A DNA stretch of 64,000 bases from Exiguobacterium profundum (GTDB lineage Bacteria > Bacillota > Bacilli > Exiguobacteriales > Exiguobacteriaceae): the NCBI RefSeq assembly GCF_001909285.1, contig NZ_MRSV01000001.1:1661680-1725679 (forward strand), in the 5' to 3' direction. Both the position numbers and the translations under genes were made by a program. The first letter of the stretch is position 1. The number at the start of each line of letters is the position of its first letter. Positions 18,072-26,312 of this stretch are shown here, one piece after another. The notes beneath the pieces were generated by a model. That model saw nothing but the letters and a program-made list of their open reading frames with translations, searched no databases and was not told the origin of the DNA.

Positions 18072-18860
18072 TTGAACTTTGATGAAACAAACGTCGAACA
18101 TTTACATGTTCAGTCATTTCAGACGATGGATTTGTTCACATTGAAAGATGGCTATTTAAGTCGATTGCCAGTCGGTTCATATCGAGTCACAGATTATTGT
18201 GAACTTGACGTGATGGTCACGAGTTCACAATTAGGACGACTTCGGTACATTGATTTGACCTTGCCGTTAGGCGTTTACACAGAGGAACAACTTTTCTTGT
18301 TGTATGATCCGTATCGTCGTGAAATCTATTCAACTCAGACACGGATCGATCTCGATGAACGACGCATCTCGACAGTTGATTTTCTAAGTGCTTACAGTCG
18401 CGAGTTTCATGACCCTGATTCGTTTTCTCTAAAGAAAGAAAATCTATTTAACCTACCGTCGGATAGCAACTGGAGGGAATTTAGGTTACCAAAAGTGAAG
18501 TCGGCAGCGGCATTCTTATCTCAACTATTACATATATTAGATGTCACTTCGTTTCAGACAATTTTGAAGAATAATCGATTTTTATCTGATTTTTCGGAAT
18601 GGGCAGATCAGACAAAGTGTGAGTACAGTATCGAACATCATGGGAGAAGGATATGGTCGAATGACTATATGGTGACATGCAATCTTTCAAATGTATCTGA
18701 AAGTGATCTCCTGCAATTGGTTACAATGATTGAGACAAGAGAAGAATTAGAAGAATTTCGATTTTTGATTGAGATTGAAGGGTGTATACTTTCACTTTTC
18801 ATTTTAGGAGATGTTAGGCGAGGCTATGGCGTCGGAGTATTTCAATACGAAAGTGACTAA
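18072..18860 (+). CDS. Unknown protein, TTG start, first gene of an orphan pair
   Basis: 262 residues from TTG 18072, chosen because AAAGGAG lies at 18058-18063 with an eight-base gap. The frame is open upstream to 17922 but that part overlaps the diverging gene and lacks a ribosome site. The protein is acidic, soluble and without recognised motifs; it looks like a mixed alpha/beta fold with two similar-sized halves. The next gene starts 14 bases after its stop with a very strong ribosome site, so they form an operon. Base use is AT-rich. Such pairs of unnamed soluble proteins are often immunity-type or island genes; I see no toxin partner here. Confidence 0.6.
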   Translation: MNFDETNVEHLHVQSFQTMDLFTLKDGYLSRLPVGSYRVTDYCELDVMVTSSQLGRLRYIDLTLPLGVYTEEQLFLLYDPYRREIYSTQTRIDLDERRISTVDFLSAYSREFHDPDSFSLKKENLFNLPSDSNWREFRLPKVKSAAAFLSQLLHILDVTSFQTILKNNRFLSDFSEWADQTKCEYSIEHHGRRIWSNDYMVTCNLSNVSESDLLQLVTMIETREELEEFRFLIEIEGCILSLFILGDVRRGYGVGVFQYESD

Positions 18861-18874
18861 AAGGAGGAGTGACA

Positions 18875-19393
18875 ATGGAGTTTGAGGATCTATTCTTCTA
18901 TCATGGGATGATTCATGTGTTTGATTTTCAGCATGATTTAGAATCGAGTCGCCTCACCTTTCAAGTGAAATTACTCGATCACCAGAGAAAGCGAAACACG
19001 ACATTCCGTGAACGAGTCGAAGCGGGCGGCGTTCATTCCCAGCGAGAAGTGATCAATGTAAAACTATGCTTTGAAGACGTCATCTATATGGAGGTCATTC
19101 AAGAGTCATTTGCGGATGGAATCATCGATGAACCGTCAGATGAGTTCGAAGGTTCGCAAATCAAACGATTCGAGCAATCCGGATATTTGGATTTCTTGAC
19201 ACGAACGCGTTTCTCGTTTTGGGAAGTGATACATGACGATTCAACAATCTTCACGCACTATCGTATTTGCGGTCTGAACTCAGTTTTAGAAATCATCACG
19301 CTTTCGGAACCGACCGTTGCATCTGTGATTTCACTCGGTTGTAATCGAAAGGCGAGTCCAACCGTATATTTCGGTGGAAAGTTCTACACATAA
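18875..19393 (+). CDS. Unknown protein, second gene of an orphan pair
   Basis: 172 residues from ATG 18875 with AAAGGAGGAG at 18859-18868, partly inside the end of the previous gene. The protein is rich in aromatic and acidic residues with alternating strands (FYHGMIHVFDFQHDLESSRL, then VKLCFEDVIYMEVIQESF), no membrane helix and no catalytic motif I recognise. The fold may be a beta-sandwich or an immunity-protein type. It ends directly before a terminator shared with the converging MFS gene. Confidence 0.6.
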   Translation: MEFEDLFFYHGMIHVFDFQHDLESSRLTFQVKLLDHQRKRNTTFRERVEAGGVHSQREVINVKLCFEDVIYMEVIQESFADGIIDEPSDEFEGSQIKRFEQSGYLDFLTRTRFSFWEVIHDDSTIFTHYRICGLNSVLEIITLSEPTVASVISLGCNRKASPTVYFGGKFYT

Positions 19394-19420
19394 AGGCGCC
19401 CTCTCTTTGAGAAGGCGCCT
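19394..19420. terminator. Bidirectional hairpin
   Basis: AGGCGCC (19394-19400) pairs with GGCGCCT (19414-19420), with TCTC/GAGA pairing inside the loop. It lies between the orphan pair and the MFS gene, both of which point at it. T-tracts are poor on either side. Confidence 0.6.
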
Positions 19421-19425
19421 GTTAC

Positions 19426-20583
19426 TTATACAGAAGATGCGGTCAAAATGGACTGTTCGGTCAATCGCCCAATCCAGATTAACGGAAGGGTCAAAAATGC
19501 TCCGAGAAGGTAAACCGAATCGATCGGTAGTCCATCCGCAAGAAGACCGAAAAGCAAACTCCCCACACTGAATGCGAGGGCGTATCCCGTTTGTTGCACA
19601 CTATATACATAGGGAAGTCGCGCAGTCGGGATCTGTTCTTGAATGACGGTATTCGCCTGGATGATGCGCATTTGTGTGGCTGCGCCTTGAATCACTAACG
19701 CCAAAATCGCAAACGCGAGATGCTCGGTCACGCCGAACAACAGAGCGGCAACAATGGATAAGACGGCAGTTGACGGTAGCGAGGGTGCTCGACGAGACCG
19801 ATAAAGATAAGCACTCGCCGCAATCATACTAATCAAAAATGATGCGTTAAGCGTTCCCCACCAGCCTGTATCGACTTGCAGATGTCGCTCGAGATAGACG
19901 AGGAGCAACGCTGAAATCCAAAGTGTGCTGACAAATGATTCATACGTCACAAACCAAGTCACACGACGAGCGAATGGTGACGTTCTTACATAAGTAAGAC
20001 TATCGCGTAAGGTAATCGATTCCTCCGTTCCATCATCGACGATGTCTTCCGTAAGCGATTGATAGAAGTAAATCGTCACAACCGTTGAAAGGCTGAAGAG
20101 AACGAGTGAAAGGATTAACGCAATGGCGCTCGATGTGAGAGAGACGAGCATCGTCCCGAGCGGCCACATCGCGAGTTGGATGAACTGATTGGAACCTTGA
20201 ACGAGGCTGTTCGCTTGTTGACGATTCGTCGTCAATCTTGGGATGAACGACACTTGAATTGGACGTGCGAACCCATCGAGGAATGCAATGAACATGACGA
20301 GTGCGAGAACAAGAATCGAATCCGTGAAGAGAACGAGAACAAGGGTGACCGTCTTCATCAGTTGTGACAGGACGAGCGTTTTCCCGAGCGAGAAGCGACT
20401 GAGGATGCGGGCGAAAAAGAATCCGCTGAGCGTCATACCGGCAGTCACGGCAATCGGGAAGCTGGCTGCCATCAGAGCGGACCCAGTTTGTTGATACAGC
20501 AAGGCAATGAGCGCGACGATGTATAGGACATCGCCAATGTTTGCGAGCCATTGGCTAACGAGCAGTGTGTAAAAGGATTTCAT
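19426..20583 (-). CDS. MFS efflux transporter
   Basis: 385 residues from the minus-strand ATG at 20583, which has GGAGGAG seven bases upstream; an overlapping GTG one codon earlier is less likely. About 12 transmembrane helices. The N-terminal half has the LANIGDVLYIVAL opening and RPIQVSFIPRLT loop seen in MFS_3/EntS-like exporters of lipophilic compounds. The substrate cannot be predicted. It is a single-gene unit with its own promoter, inside the accessory stretch. Confidence 0.82.
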   Translation of the reverse strand: MKSFYTLLVSQWLANIGDVLYIVALIALLYQQTGSALMAASFPIAVTAGMTLSGFFFARILSRFSLGKTLVLSQLMKTVTLVLVLFTDSILVLALVMFIAFLDGFARPIQVSFIPRLTTNRQQANSLVQGSNQFIQLAMWPLGTMLVSLTSSAIALILSLVLFSLSTVVTIYFYQSLTEDIVDDGTEESITLRDSLTYVRTSPFARRVTWFVTYESFVSTLWISALLLVYLERHLQVDTGWWGTLNASFLISMIAASAYLYRSRRAPSLPSTAVLSIVAALLFGVTEHLAFAILALVIQGAATQMRIIQANTVIQEQIPTARLPYVYSVQQTGYALAFSVGSLLFGLLADGLPIDSVYLLGAFLTLPLIWIGRLTEQSILTASSV

Positions 20584-20672
20584 CACAAATCTCCTCCGAA
20601 TCTATTCAATTTGGTGGGTTGGACGAATCGTTTTTACACATTTTCACCTCTTCATAAAATGATATAAAAATA

Positions 20673-20701
20673 ATTATACAAAATTTGATTAATTCTGTAA
20701 A
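20673..20701 (-). promoter_or_regulatory. Promoter for the MFS gene
   Basis: On the minus strand TTTACA (20701-20696) and TATAAT (20678-20673) are 17 bases apart. The rest of the 257-base gap to the GNAT gene is AT-rich and shows no clear plus-strand promoter. Confidence 0.75.
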
Positions 20702-20840
20702 CTTATCATATGGGTGAAATTGTCATAATAGAAGAGTGGAATGATTCAACAAGCTTTGATGGTAGTGGGTAAAAAGCAATTGCGTGTCTTACTTTACGAA
20801 AATAAATAGAAAAAATAATGAAAGATAAGGATGGGACTAT

Positions 20841-21434
20841 ATGCTTGAATATAAACTAAATGACGGTGTCACACTGAGAATGTTCAATACAGACGATGCG
20901 GACGAGTTATTCAAGCTGACGATTGCATCGAAGCCTTATTTGCGAGAGTGGCTTGGCTGGCTCGACTATATTGAGACGGTGGAAGACTCGAAGCAGAACA
21001 TAGAGGGACGAATCAAAGGGTTGATTGAAACGGGCGGGCGCCCAAAATCGTTCGCTTTGATGTATAAAGGAGCACTGGCCGGAACAATTGGATTTAACGA
21101 AATCGATCGTGGTATTCAATGTGGCACAATCGGATACTGGCTCGGACAAGAGTTTCAAGGGAAAGGCATCATGAGTCAAGCGCTCGAGACCATCATCGAG
21201 TATGGGTTTCAAGATTTGAAACTAAATAAAATTGAGATCCGAGTCGCGACAGAGAATGTGAAGAGTCGGGCACTTCCGGAACGATTCGGCTTTAAGGAAG
21301 AAGGGGTCATTCGAGATGCGGAGTGGCTGTATGACCGTTACGTCGATCATGTCGTCTACGGGTTGTTGAAACATGAATTTTTGCAGCTAAACTATCATTC
21401 TAAAGCTTTTGATGAGGCTGGACATCGTATGTAA
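20841..21434 (+). CDS. GNAT N-acetyltransferase (RimJ/RimL-like)
   Basis: 197 residues. The acetyl-CoA binding loop is QGKGIM in WLGQEFQGKGIMSQAL (about 108-123), and the later block ENVKSRALPERFGFKEEG is the usual RimL motif, although the common SRAVAEKLGF form is altered to SRALPERFGF. Members acetylate ribosomal proteins or small amines. The ribosome site GATAAGGATGG is moderate. The closest named kin is probably Bacillus YdaF. The C-terminal 20 residues extend past the usual fold end. Confidence 0.83.
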   Translation: MLEYKLNDGVTLRMFNTDDADELFKLTIASKPYLREWLGWLDYIETVEDSKQNIEGRIKGLIETGGRPKSFALMYKGALAGTIGFNEIDRGIQCGTIGYWLGQEFQGKGIMSQALETIIEYGFQDLKLNKIEIRVATENVKSRALPERFGFKEEGVIRDAEWLYDRYVDHVVYGLLKHEFLQLNYHSKAFDEAGHRM

Positions 21435-21468
21435 ACAACGACGAGACATTTTAAAAGGGGACTACTGA

Positions 21469-22029
21469 ATGACAACCATATATTTTGTCAGACATGCACA
21501 TTCTACCTATACACCAGACGAATTCGCCAGACCGTTATCTGAGAAAGGAATGCATGATGTTGCTGAAATTACAAACCTTCTAATCGATGAGGGGATCGAT
21601 ATCGTGACTTCGAGTCCATATAAACGAGCCGTTCAAACCGTAAAAGGCATCGCGGATTATCTTGGACAGGACGTTGTAGTGTCGGATGATTTGAGAGAGC
21701 GAACCTTGACTTCAGAACCGGCTAAAGACTTTACAAGCGCGATGGAGACCGTTTGGAAAAATCCTGCGTTCGCATGGGAAGGGGGAGAGTCGAACGATCA
21801 GGCTCAATCTAGAGGGGTAGAGGCTCTCATATCACTGCTCCGTACGTACGAAGAGAAAAAAGTGGTGCTCGGCACACATGGAAATATTATGGTTCTCATG
21901 CTGAATTATTTTGATGCGCGATATGGATATGAATTTTGGAAAGAACTCGACATGCCGGATATCTATAAGGCGACTTTTGAGAACAACACATTGATGAGTG
22001 TCGAGAAGTTATATAAACCTCAAGGTTAG
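21469..22029 (+). CDS. Histidine phosphatase family protein
   Basis: 186 residues with an AAAAGGGG ribosome site. The branch-1 phosphoglycerate-mutase-like motif is R8-H9 in FVRHAHS, with SSPYKRAVQT (second Arg), the acidic residue in EGGESNDQAQSR and the second catalytic His in GTHGN. The fold phosphorylates and dephosphorylates through the first histidine. The substrate is unknown. It follows the GNAT gene by 34 bases and probably shares its transcript. Confidence 0.85.
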   Translation: MTTIYFVRHAHSTYTPDEFARPLSEKGMHDVAEITNLLIDEGIDIVTSSPYKRAVQTVKGIADYLGQDVVVSDDLRERTLTSEPAKDFTSAMETVWKNPAFAWEGGESNDQAQSRGVEALISLLRTYEEKKVVLGTHGNIMVLMLNYFDARYGYEFWKELDMPDIYKATFENNTLMSVEKLYKPQG

Positions 22030-22101
22030 AAATCGATTGACTATAGATGGTAAGGATCAAGTTGTCTTCGTACCATTGGATAACCTGAAATCGTACAGAC
22101 C

Positions 22102-22132
22102 AAGACCCGCCCTTCACGAGAGGGCGGGTCTT
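22102..22132. terminator. Bidirectional terminator
   Basis: AAGACCCGCCCT (22102-22113) pairs with AGGGCGGGTCTT (22121-22132), a 12-bp stem. The loop holds the stop codon of the minus-strand recombinase-like gene, so that gene's end is part of the hairpin. Confidence 0.88.
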
Positions 22133-23118
22133 TCGTCTGACTCAAATAACTCAGTTCCAAACTCTTCATACGCCTGTTCATACCGGCGGAGGGAAGATTC
22201 CTTATGCATACAGGTGATATTCATCCGCTCGGATGGTGTCATATCGCCAGCATATGTCTTCAACACATGGGCGTTTCGAAGCATCGATGGCGTGACGGAG
22301 CGCGCGAGTCCACTTCGTTCGTTCAACTGCCGCATCATTTTCGTAATCATGACGATCGTCAATTGCTTCGGTTGATTCTTCGCATACACCCAGCGGAACG
22401 TCATCCGGGCAAAATCGAATGAGACGAAGACCGGGTCTTCTGAATACCAACGTGGTCGTACCGGGGTCGGGATATCAGCCAGGTAATTCATGAGCAACGA
22501 TTGATCTTCCTGTGACAGCTTCAACGTGAAACGGTTTCCGAGACGATCATACACGTCGAAGGTGTGATCGGCCAGATGCAAGTCGCTCATTCGCAAACGA
22601 ATGATGTGATGGACACGCAATCCATATTTATAGAAAAGCGTCACAATCAGTTCGTTCCGATTGACGAGATAAGGATGAGCTTGGAGCTGATTCTCACTCA
22701 GTCCTCTCGTCGAACGAATCGTTTGAACGAGTCGGTCGAATTCAGATTCGAGTGCGACTTGGTCGACTGTCAACGTATGTGCCGGTTGGGAATAGGCAAG
22801 CATCTTTTTACGAAGCGGATTTAAAAATTGGGTCAGGCTATTGATGACCGTGACGATTCTTGCGACGGTCGCCTGTTGATAGTGCTTCTCTTCGATTAAG
22901 AAGTCATTCACGAATGTCTTCCACGATTCGAGCGGAACGTCTAACCAGTCCGTCGGTTCGTTCAGTTCGACATTGTGGTCGTGAAAGTATTTATGCACGT
23001 CGATCAAGTCGTAGCGATATCGCTTAAGCGTCGAGGGTTGACGACCGCTGGCGCCGAGATGATAGAGGTACGTTTCAATAAATTCCGGGAGCGGGTAGTC
23101 TTTTCTTCGTTTCGTCAT
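22114..23118 (-). CDS. Tyrosine recombinase-like protein with an altered active site
   Basis: 334 residues with a GGAGG site before the minus-strand ATG at 23118. The first 100 residues resemble a SAM-like core-binding domain; residues about 150-320 resemble the phage-integrase catalytic domain. Catalytic positions: R168 in YGLRVHHIIRLRMSDL, R281 in PSMLRNAH, H305, and the nucleophile Y313 in SLRRYEQAY. The first histidine of the HxLR motif is serine (S278). It lies at the right edge of the accessory stretch, beside hflX. Either a divergent active recombinase or a domesticated one; no att-like repeats were seen. Confidence 0.75.
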   Translation of the reverse strand: MTKRRKDYPLPEFIETYLYHLGASGRQPSTLKRYRYDLIDVHKYFHDHNVELNEPTDWLDVPLESWKTFVNDFLIEEKHYQQATVARIVTVINSLTQFLNPLRKKMLAYSQPAHTLTVDQVALESEFDRLVQTIRSTRGLSENQLQAHPYLVNRNELIVTLFYKYGLRVHHIIRLRMSDLHLADHTFDVYDRLGNRFTLKLSQEDQSLLMNYLADIPTPVRPRWYSEDPVFVSFDFARMTFRWVYAKNQPKQLTIVMITKMMRQLNERSGLARSVTPSMLRNAHVLKTYAGDMTPSERMNITCMHKESSLRRYEQAYEEFGTELFESDERPALS

Positions 23119-23219
23119 GGTCGAGCCTCCTTCTTCCTTTATCCTACCACAAACGGACGTTCTCTATACGCTGATTCGTGGTAAGATGGAAGGTGAGACT
23201 TTATGGAATGAGGGATTAC

Positions 23220-24467
23220 ATGATTGAACGTGAAAAAGTTGTCATCGTCGGTTGTCAGTTGCCTAGTACCGATGATTGGACATATGAACAGTCGATGGGC
23301 GAGCTCGTCGAACTCGTGGACACGGCGCAAGGCGAAGTCGTTGCCAGACTCGACCAAAAGCGTCAACAAATCGACCGTCGTACCTTTATCGGGAAAGGGA
23401 AAATCGAGGAACTCGCGATGCTCGTCGAACAGTTCGAGCCGGACTTATTGATTTTCAACGCCGAATTGACACCGGCACAGTAGAAAAACATTCGCATCGC
23501 CTTGAACGAACCAGATGAGATGAAGTTGATTGACCGCACACAGCTCATCTTGGACATCTTTGCGAGCCGTGCGCAATCGCGCGAAGGGAAATTGCAGGTC
23601 GAACTCGCGCAGATGAACTATTTGCTGCCGCGTCTCATCGGTCAAGGCACACAGCTTTCGCGACTCGGTGGTGGAATCGGGACGCGTGGTCCTGGTGAGA
23701 CGAAACTTGAATCGGATCGTCGTCACATCAAGCGCCGCATCGATGAAATCACGAAACAGCTCGAGGGGACAGTCGCACACCGTGGACGTTACCGAGAACG
23801 ACGAAAAGAAAACAGGGTATTCCAAGTCGCGCTCGTCGGGTATACGAATGCTGGGAAGTCGACAATCTTTAACCGATTGACCGATGCCGACACGTACGAG
23901 CAGGATGAATTGTTTGCGACGCTCGACCCGTTGACGCGCGAGCTCGAACTTCCGCGAGGTGGGAAAGTACTGATCACAGATACGGTCGGCTTCATCCGTG
24001 ACTTGCCGACGAAACTCGTTGCCGCGTTTCGTTCGACATTAGAAGAAGTTGTCGGTGCCGACTTGATCCTTCATGTCATCGATGCATCGAACCCACATTA
24101 TCTGAATCAAATCGATACGACGAATGCGGTATTAGAGGAACTCGGTGCGAGTGAGGTGCCTCAGCTCGAGGTATATAATAAGAAAGACCGTCTCACGGAA
24201 GACTTCGTCGGCGGACCGTTATTGATCTCGGCAATCGCCTCGGAAGATATCGTGACGTTGACAGGTGCTCTCGAGGATAAGATTGCGGACATTTTGACAA
24301 AAGTCCATGTCATTCTCCCGGTGACGGCGTTTGAACACTACCACCCGGCCAAAGAGGCGATGTATCGTCTTGAAGAGAGCTTTTTAGATGACGGTTCTGT
24401 CGAATTAGTAGGTTATATGAGAGAAGACACGCGTCTATATGCGACGCTAAAACAATTTGAGGTGTAA
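23220..24467 (+). pseudogene. hflX: hflX GTPase gene interrupted by an in-frame TAG
   Basis: The frame from ATG 23220 encodes an HflX protein of normal length (415 codons) except that codon 88, TAG at 23481-23483, is a stop. Before it lies the N-terminal nucleotide-binding domain up to ELTPAQ; after it the frame continues [10 protein letters not shown], then [23 protein letters not shown], the G1 loop GYTNAGKS (207-214) and G3 DTVGFI (from D254). Homologues usually have a hydrophobic residue or Q at this point, so one base change (for example TTG or CAG to TAG) explains it. HflX splits stalled or stress-hibernated ribosomes. It may be a real null allele, a read-through gene or a sequence error. 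ynbB-glnR-glnA follow as in Bacillus. Confidence 0.88.
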
Positions 24468-24469
24468 GT

Positions 24470-25768
24470 ATGTGGCAAGAAAAGATTGAACATTATGATG
24501 CGCTCGCGCCGTTCGTAAAAAAAGCGGAGGCACGGGTCAAACCGTTTTTCGAAAGGATTTACGAGACGGCCGAATTCAACCAGTATCGCGTCCTAGAATC
24601 GTTTAAAAAGCATAAAGTGTCGGATTTTCATTTTAATCCGACGACGGGATATGGATATGACGATATCGGTCGAGACACCCTCGAGTCGATTTATGCGGAT
24701 GTGTTTGGAGCCGAGCTCGCGCTATGTCGACCACAAATCATCTCCGGTACCCATGCAATCGGGATTGCCTTGTTTGGTGTCCTTCTACCAGGTGATGAGC
24801 TTCTCTATATCACAGGGAAGCCGTATGACACGCTTGAGGAGATTGTCGGCATTCGTGGCGATGGTCGCGGTTCGTTAAAAGAACTCGGTGTCCATTACGA
24901 TACTGTCGAATTAAAAGAGGAACGTGAAATCGACATCGACCGCGTCCTCGAACGGATTCGTCCTGAGACGAAACTCGTTGGGATTCAGCGATCGAAAGGG
25001 TATGCGAATCGTCGCAGTATTCCAGTCGATGAAATCAAAGTGGCCATCGAACGGATTAAAGCGGAACATCCGCATGTGTATGTGTTCGTGGACAATTGTT
25101 ACGGTGAGTTTGTCGAGACGATCGAACCGACGCACGTCGGGGCTGACTTGATGGCTGGTTCTCTCATCAAAAACCCAGGCGGTGGATTGGCGAAGACGGG
25201 CGGTTATATCGCTGGTACGAAAGAGTTAATTGAACGGTGTTCGTTCCGTATGACGACCCCAGGTATCGGAAGTGAAGCCGGACCATCACTCTACTCGCTT
25301 CAAGAGATGTATCAAGGCTTCTATATGGCACCTCATACAGTCGCACAGGCATTAAAAGGGGCCCATTTGACGGCAAGTCTATTGTCTTTGATCGGATTCG
25401 AGACAGATCCTCACTATACGACTCTACGAACGGACTTGATTCAGTCGGTGACGTTCCGTGACCGCGACAAGATGATTGCGTTTTGTCAGAGCATCCAAAT
25501 GGCATCGCCGGTCAATGCCCATGCGTTACCGGTGCCGGCCTATATGCCGGGTTATGAAGATGACGTCATCATGGCAGCTGGGACGTTCATTCAGGGTTCT
25601 TCCATCGAGCTGTCTGCCGATGGTCCGCTTCGGGCACCGTACACGGCGTACGTTCAAGGTGGTCTGACGTATGCTCACGTAAAAGTCGCGCTCATGTTGG
25701 CGTTGAGCCAATTACACGGTAAAGGATTGGTCGAATTCAATGACCAAAATCAGCCGACACATTTGTAA
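24470..25768 (+). CDS. ynbB: YnbB-like PLP-dependent enzyme (aluminium-resistance/methionine gamma-lyase-like)
   Basis: 432 residues starting two bases after the hflX stop. Belongs to the family once called aluminium resistance protein: FHFNPTTGYGYDDIGRDTLE (about 44-63), RPQIISGTHAI, VDNCYGEF and the probable PLP lysine in GSLIKNPGGGLAKTGG (about 227-242). Cys/Met-metabolism-type aminotransferase fold. The natural substrate is not established. The gene is placed between hflX and glnR in Bacillus as well. It has no strong ribosome site of its own, so it depends on translation of hflX; the amber codon upstream may therefore lower its expression. Confidence 0.9.
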   Translation: MWQEKIEHYDALAPFVKKAEARVKPFFERIYETAEFNQYRVLESFKKHKVSDFHFNPTTGYGYDDIGRDTLESIYADVFGAELALCRPQIISGTHAIGIALFGVLLPGDELLYITGKPYDTLEEIVGIRGDGRGSLKELGVHYDTVELKEEREIDIDRVLERIRPETKLVGIQRSKGYANRRSIPVDEIKVAIERIKAEHPHVYVFVDNCYGEFVETIEPTHVGADLMAGSLIKNPGGGLAKTGGYIAGTKELIERCSFRMTTPGIGSEAGPSLYSLQEMYQGFYMAPHTVAQALKGAHLTASLLSLIGFETDPHYTTLRTDLIQSVTFRDRDKMIAFCQSIQMASPVNAHALPVPAYMPGYEDDVIMAAGTFIQGSSIELSADGPLRAPYTAYVQGGLTYAHVKVALMLALSQLHGKGLVEFNDQNQPTHL

Positions 25769-25779
25769 CTAATCTGTCA

Positions 25780-25796
25780 TGTTAACTTTCTTAACA
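25780..25796. promoter_or_regulatory. GlnR/TnrA box
   Basis: TGTTA-ACTTTCT-TAACA matches TGTNA-N7-TNACA in full. It ends four bases upstream of the -35 element of glnRA, the position of the autoregulatory site in Bacillus. Confidence 0.88.
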
Positions 25797-25800
25797 TCTA

Positions 25801-25829
25801 TTGACAGGATTGTTGTCATATATTATTCT
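25801..25829 (+). promoter_or_regulatory. glnRA promoter with a second dyad
   Basis: TTGACA at 25801-25806 and TATTCT at 25824-25829 are 17 bases apart. TGACA-N7-TGTCA (25802-25818) overlaps the -35 element and may be the second, less regular GlnR site. A perfect TCTCACA-T-TGTGAGA dyad (25827-25841) covers the start region. Confidence 0.65.
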
Positions 25830-25860
25830 CACATTGTGAGACAGAAAAGGAGGGGTAAGG

Positions 25861-26265
25861 ATGGCCGATCAATTTCGTCGCTCCAACCCGTTGTTTCCGA
25901 TTGGAATCGTCCAAGATTTGACGCAACTGACAGGTAGACAGATTCGGTATTACGAAGAACAGGGTCTGATTTCGCCTAGTCGGACGGAATCGAAACGACG
26001 ACTTTATTCCTTTAATGATGTCGAACGTCTACTCGCAATCAAGGATTACATTGATCAAGGCTTTAACTTGGCGGCGATTCGCCACATGTTAGAGCAAGAA
26101 GGTGAAAAAGAAGCGGAAGCATCTGCTCCGGCCGCACCGGTCAGTGAAGCACCGAAGGTTTCGGAAAAAGAGTTACATCATTTGTTGAAAACACAGCTTC
26201 AAGAAGCCGGTCGTTTCAATAAAACGTCGCTCATTCAAGGTGAGCTTTCACGTTTCTATCGATAA
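25861..26265 (+). CDS. glnR: GlnR nitrogen regulator (MerR family)
   Basis: 134 residues with AAAGGAGGGG before the ATG. The MerR-type winged helix covers about 10-80 ([20 protein letters not shown], then [18 protein letters not shown]). The C-terminal tail is the segment that in Bacillus GlnR responds to feedback-inhibited glutamine synthetase. It represses glnRA and other nitrogen genes when glutamine is plentiful. An Ala/Pro/Glu-rich linker (about 82-98) is longer than I would expect. Confidence 0.95.
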   Translation: MADQFRRSNPLFPIGIVQDLTQLTGRQIRYYEEQGLISPSRTESKRRLYSFNDVERLLAIKDYIDQGFNLAAIRHMLEQEGEKEAEASAPAAPVSEAPKVSEKELHHLLKTQLQEAGRFNKTSLIQGELSRFYR

Positions 26266-26312
26266 CGCCGCACACATCAACCATTACGCAATGTGAGAGG
26301 GGACATTTTACC

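Noticed and set aside
20584-20840. Possible small RNA or attachment site in the AT-rich gap
   Set aside because: Only the MFS promoter could be supported; no hairpin plus T-tract or repeat was found.
23445-23825. 126-codon minus-strand frame across the hflX stop
   Set aside because: Considered as an alternative gene that would explain the TAG, but the plus-strand frame has strong HflX motifs on both sides and the minus frame has none.
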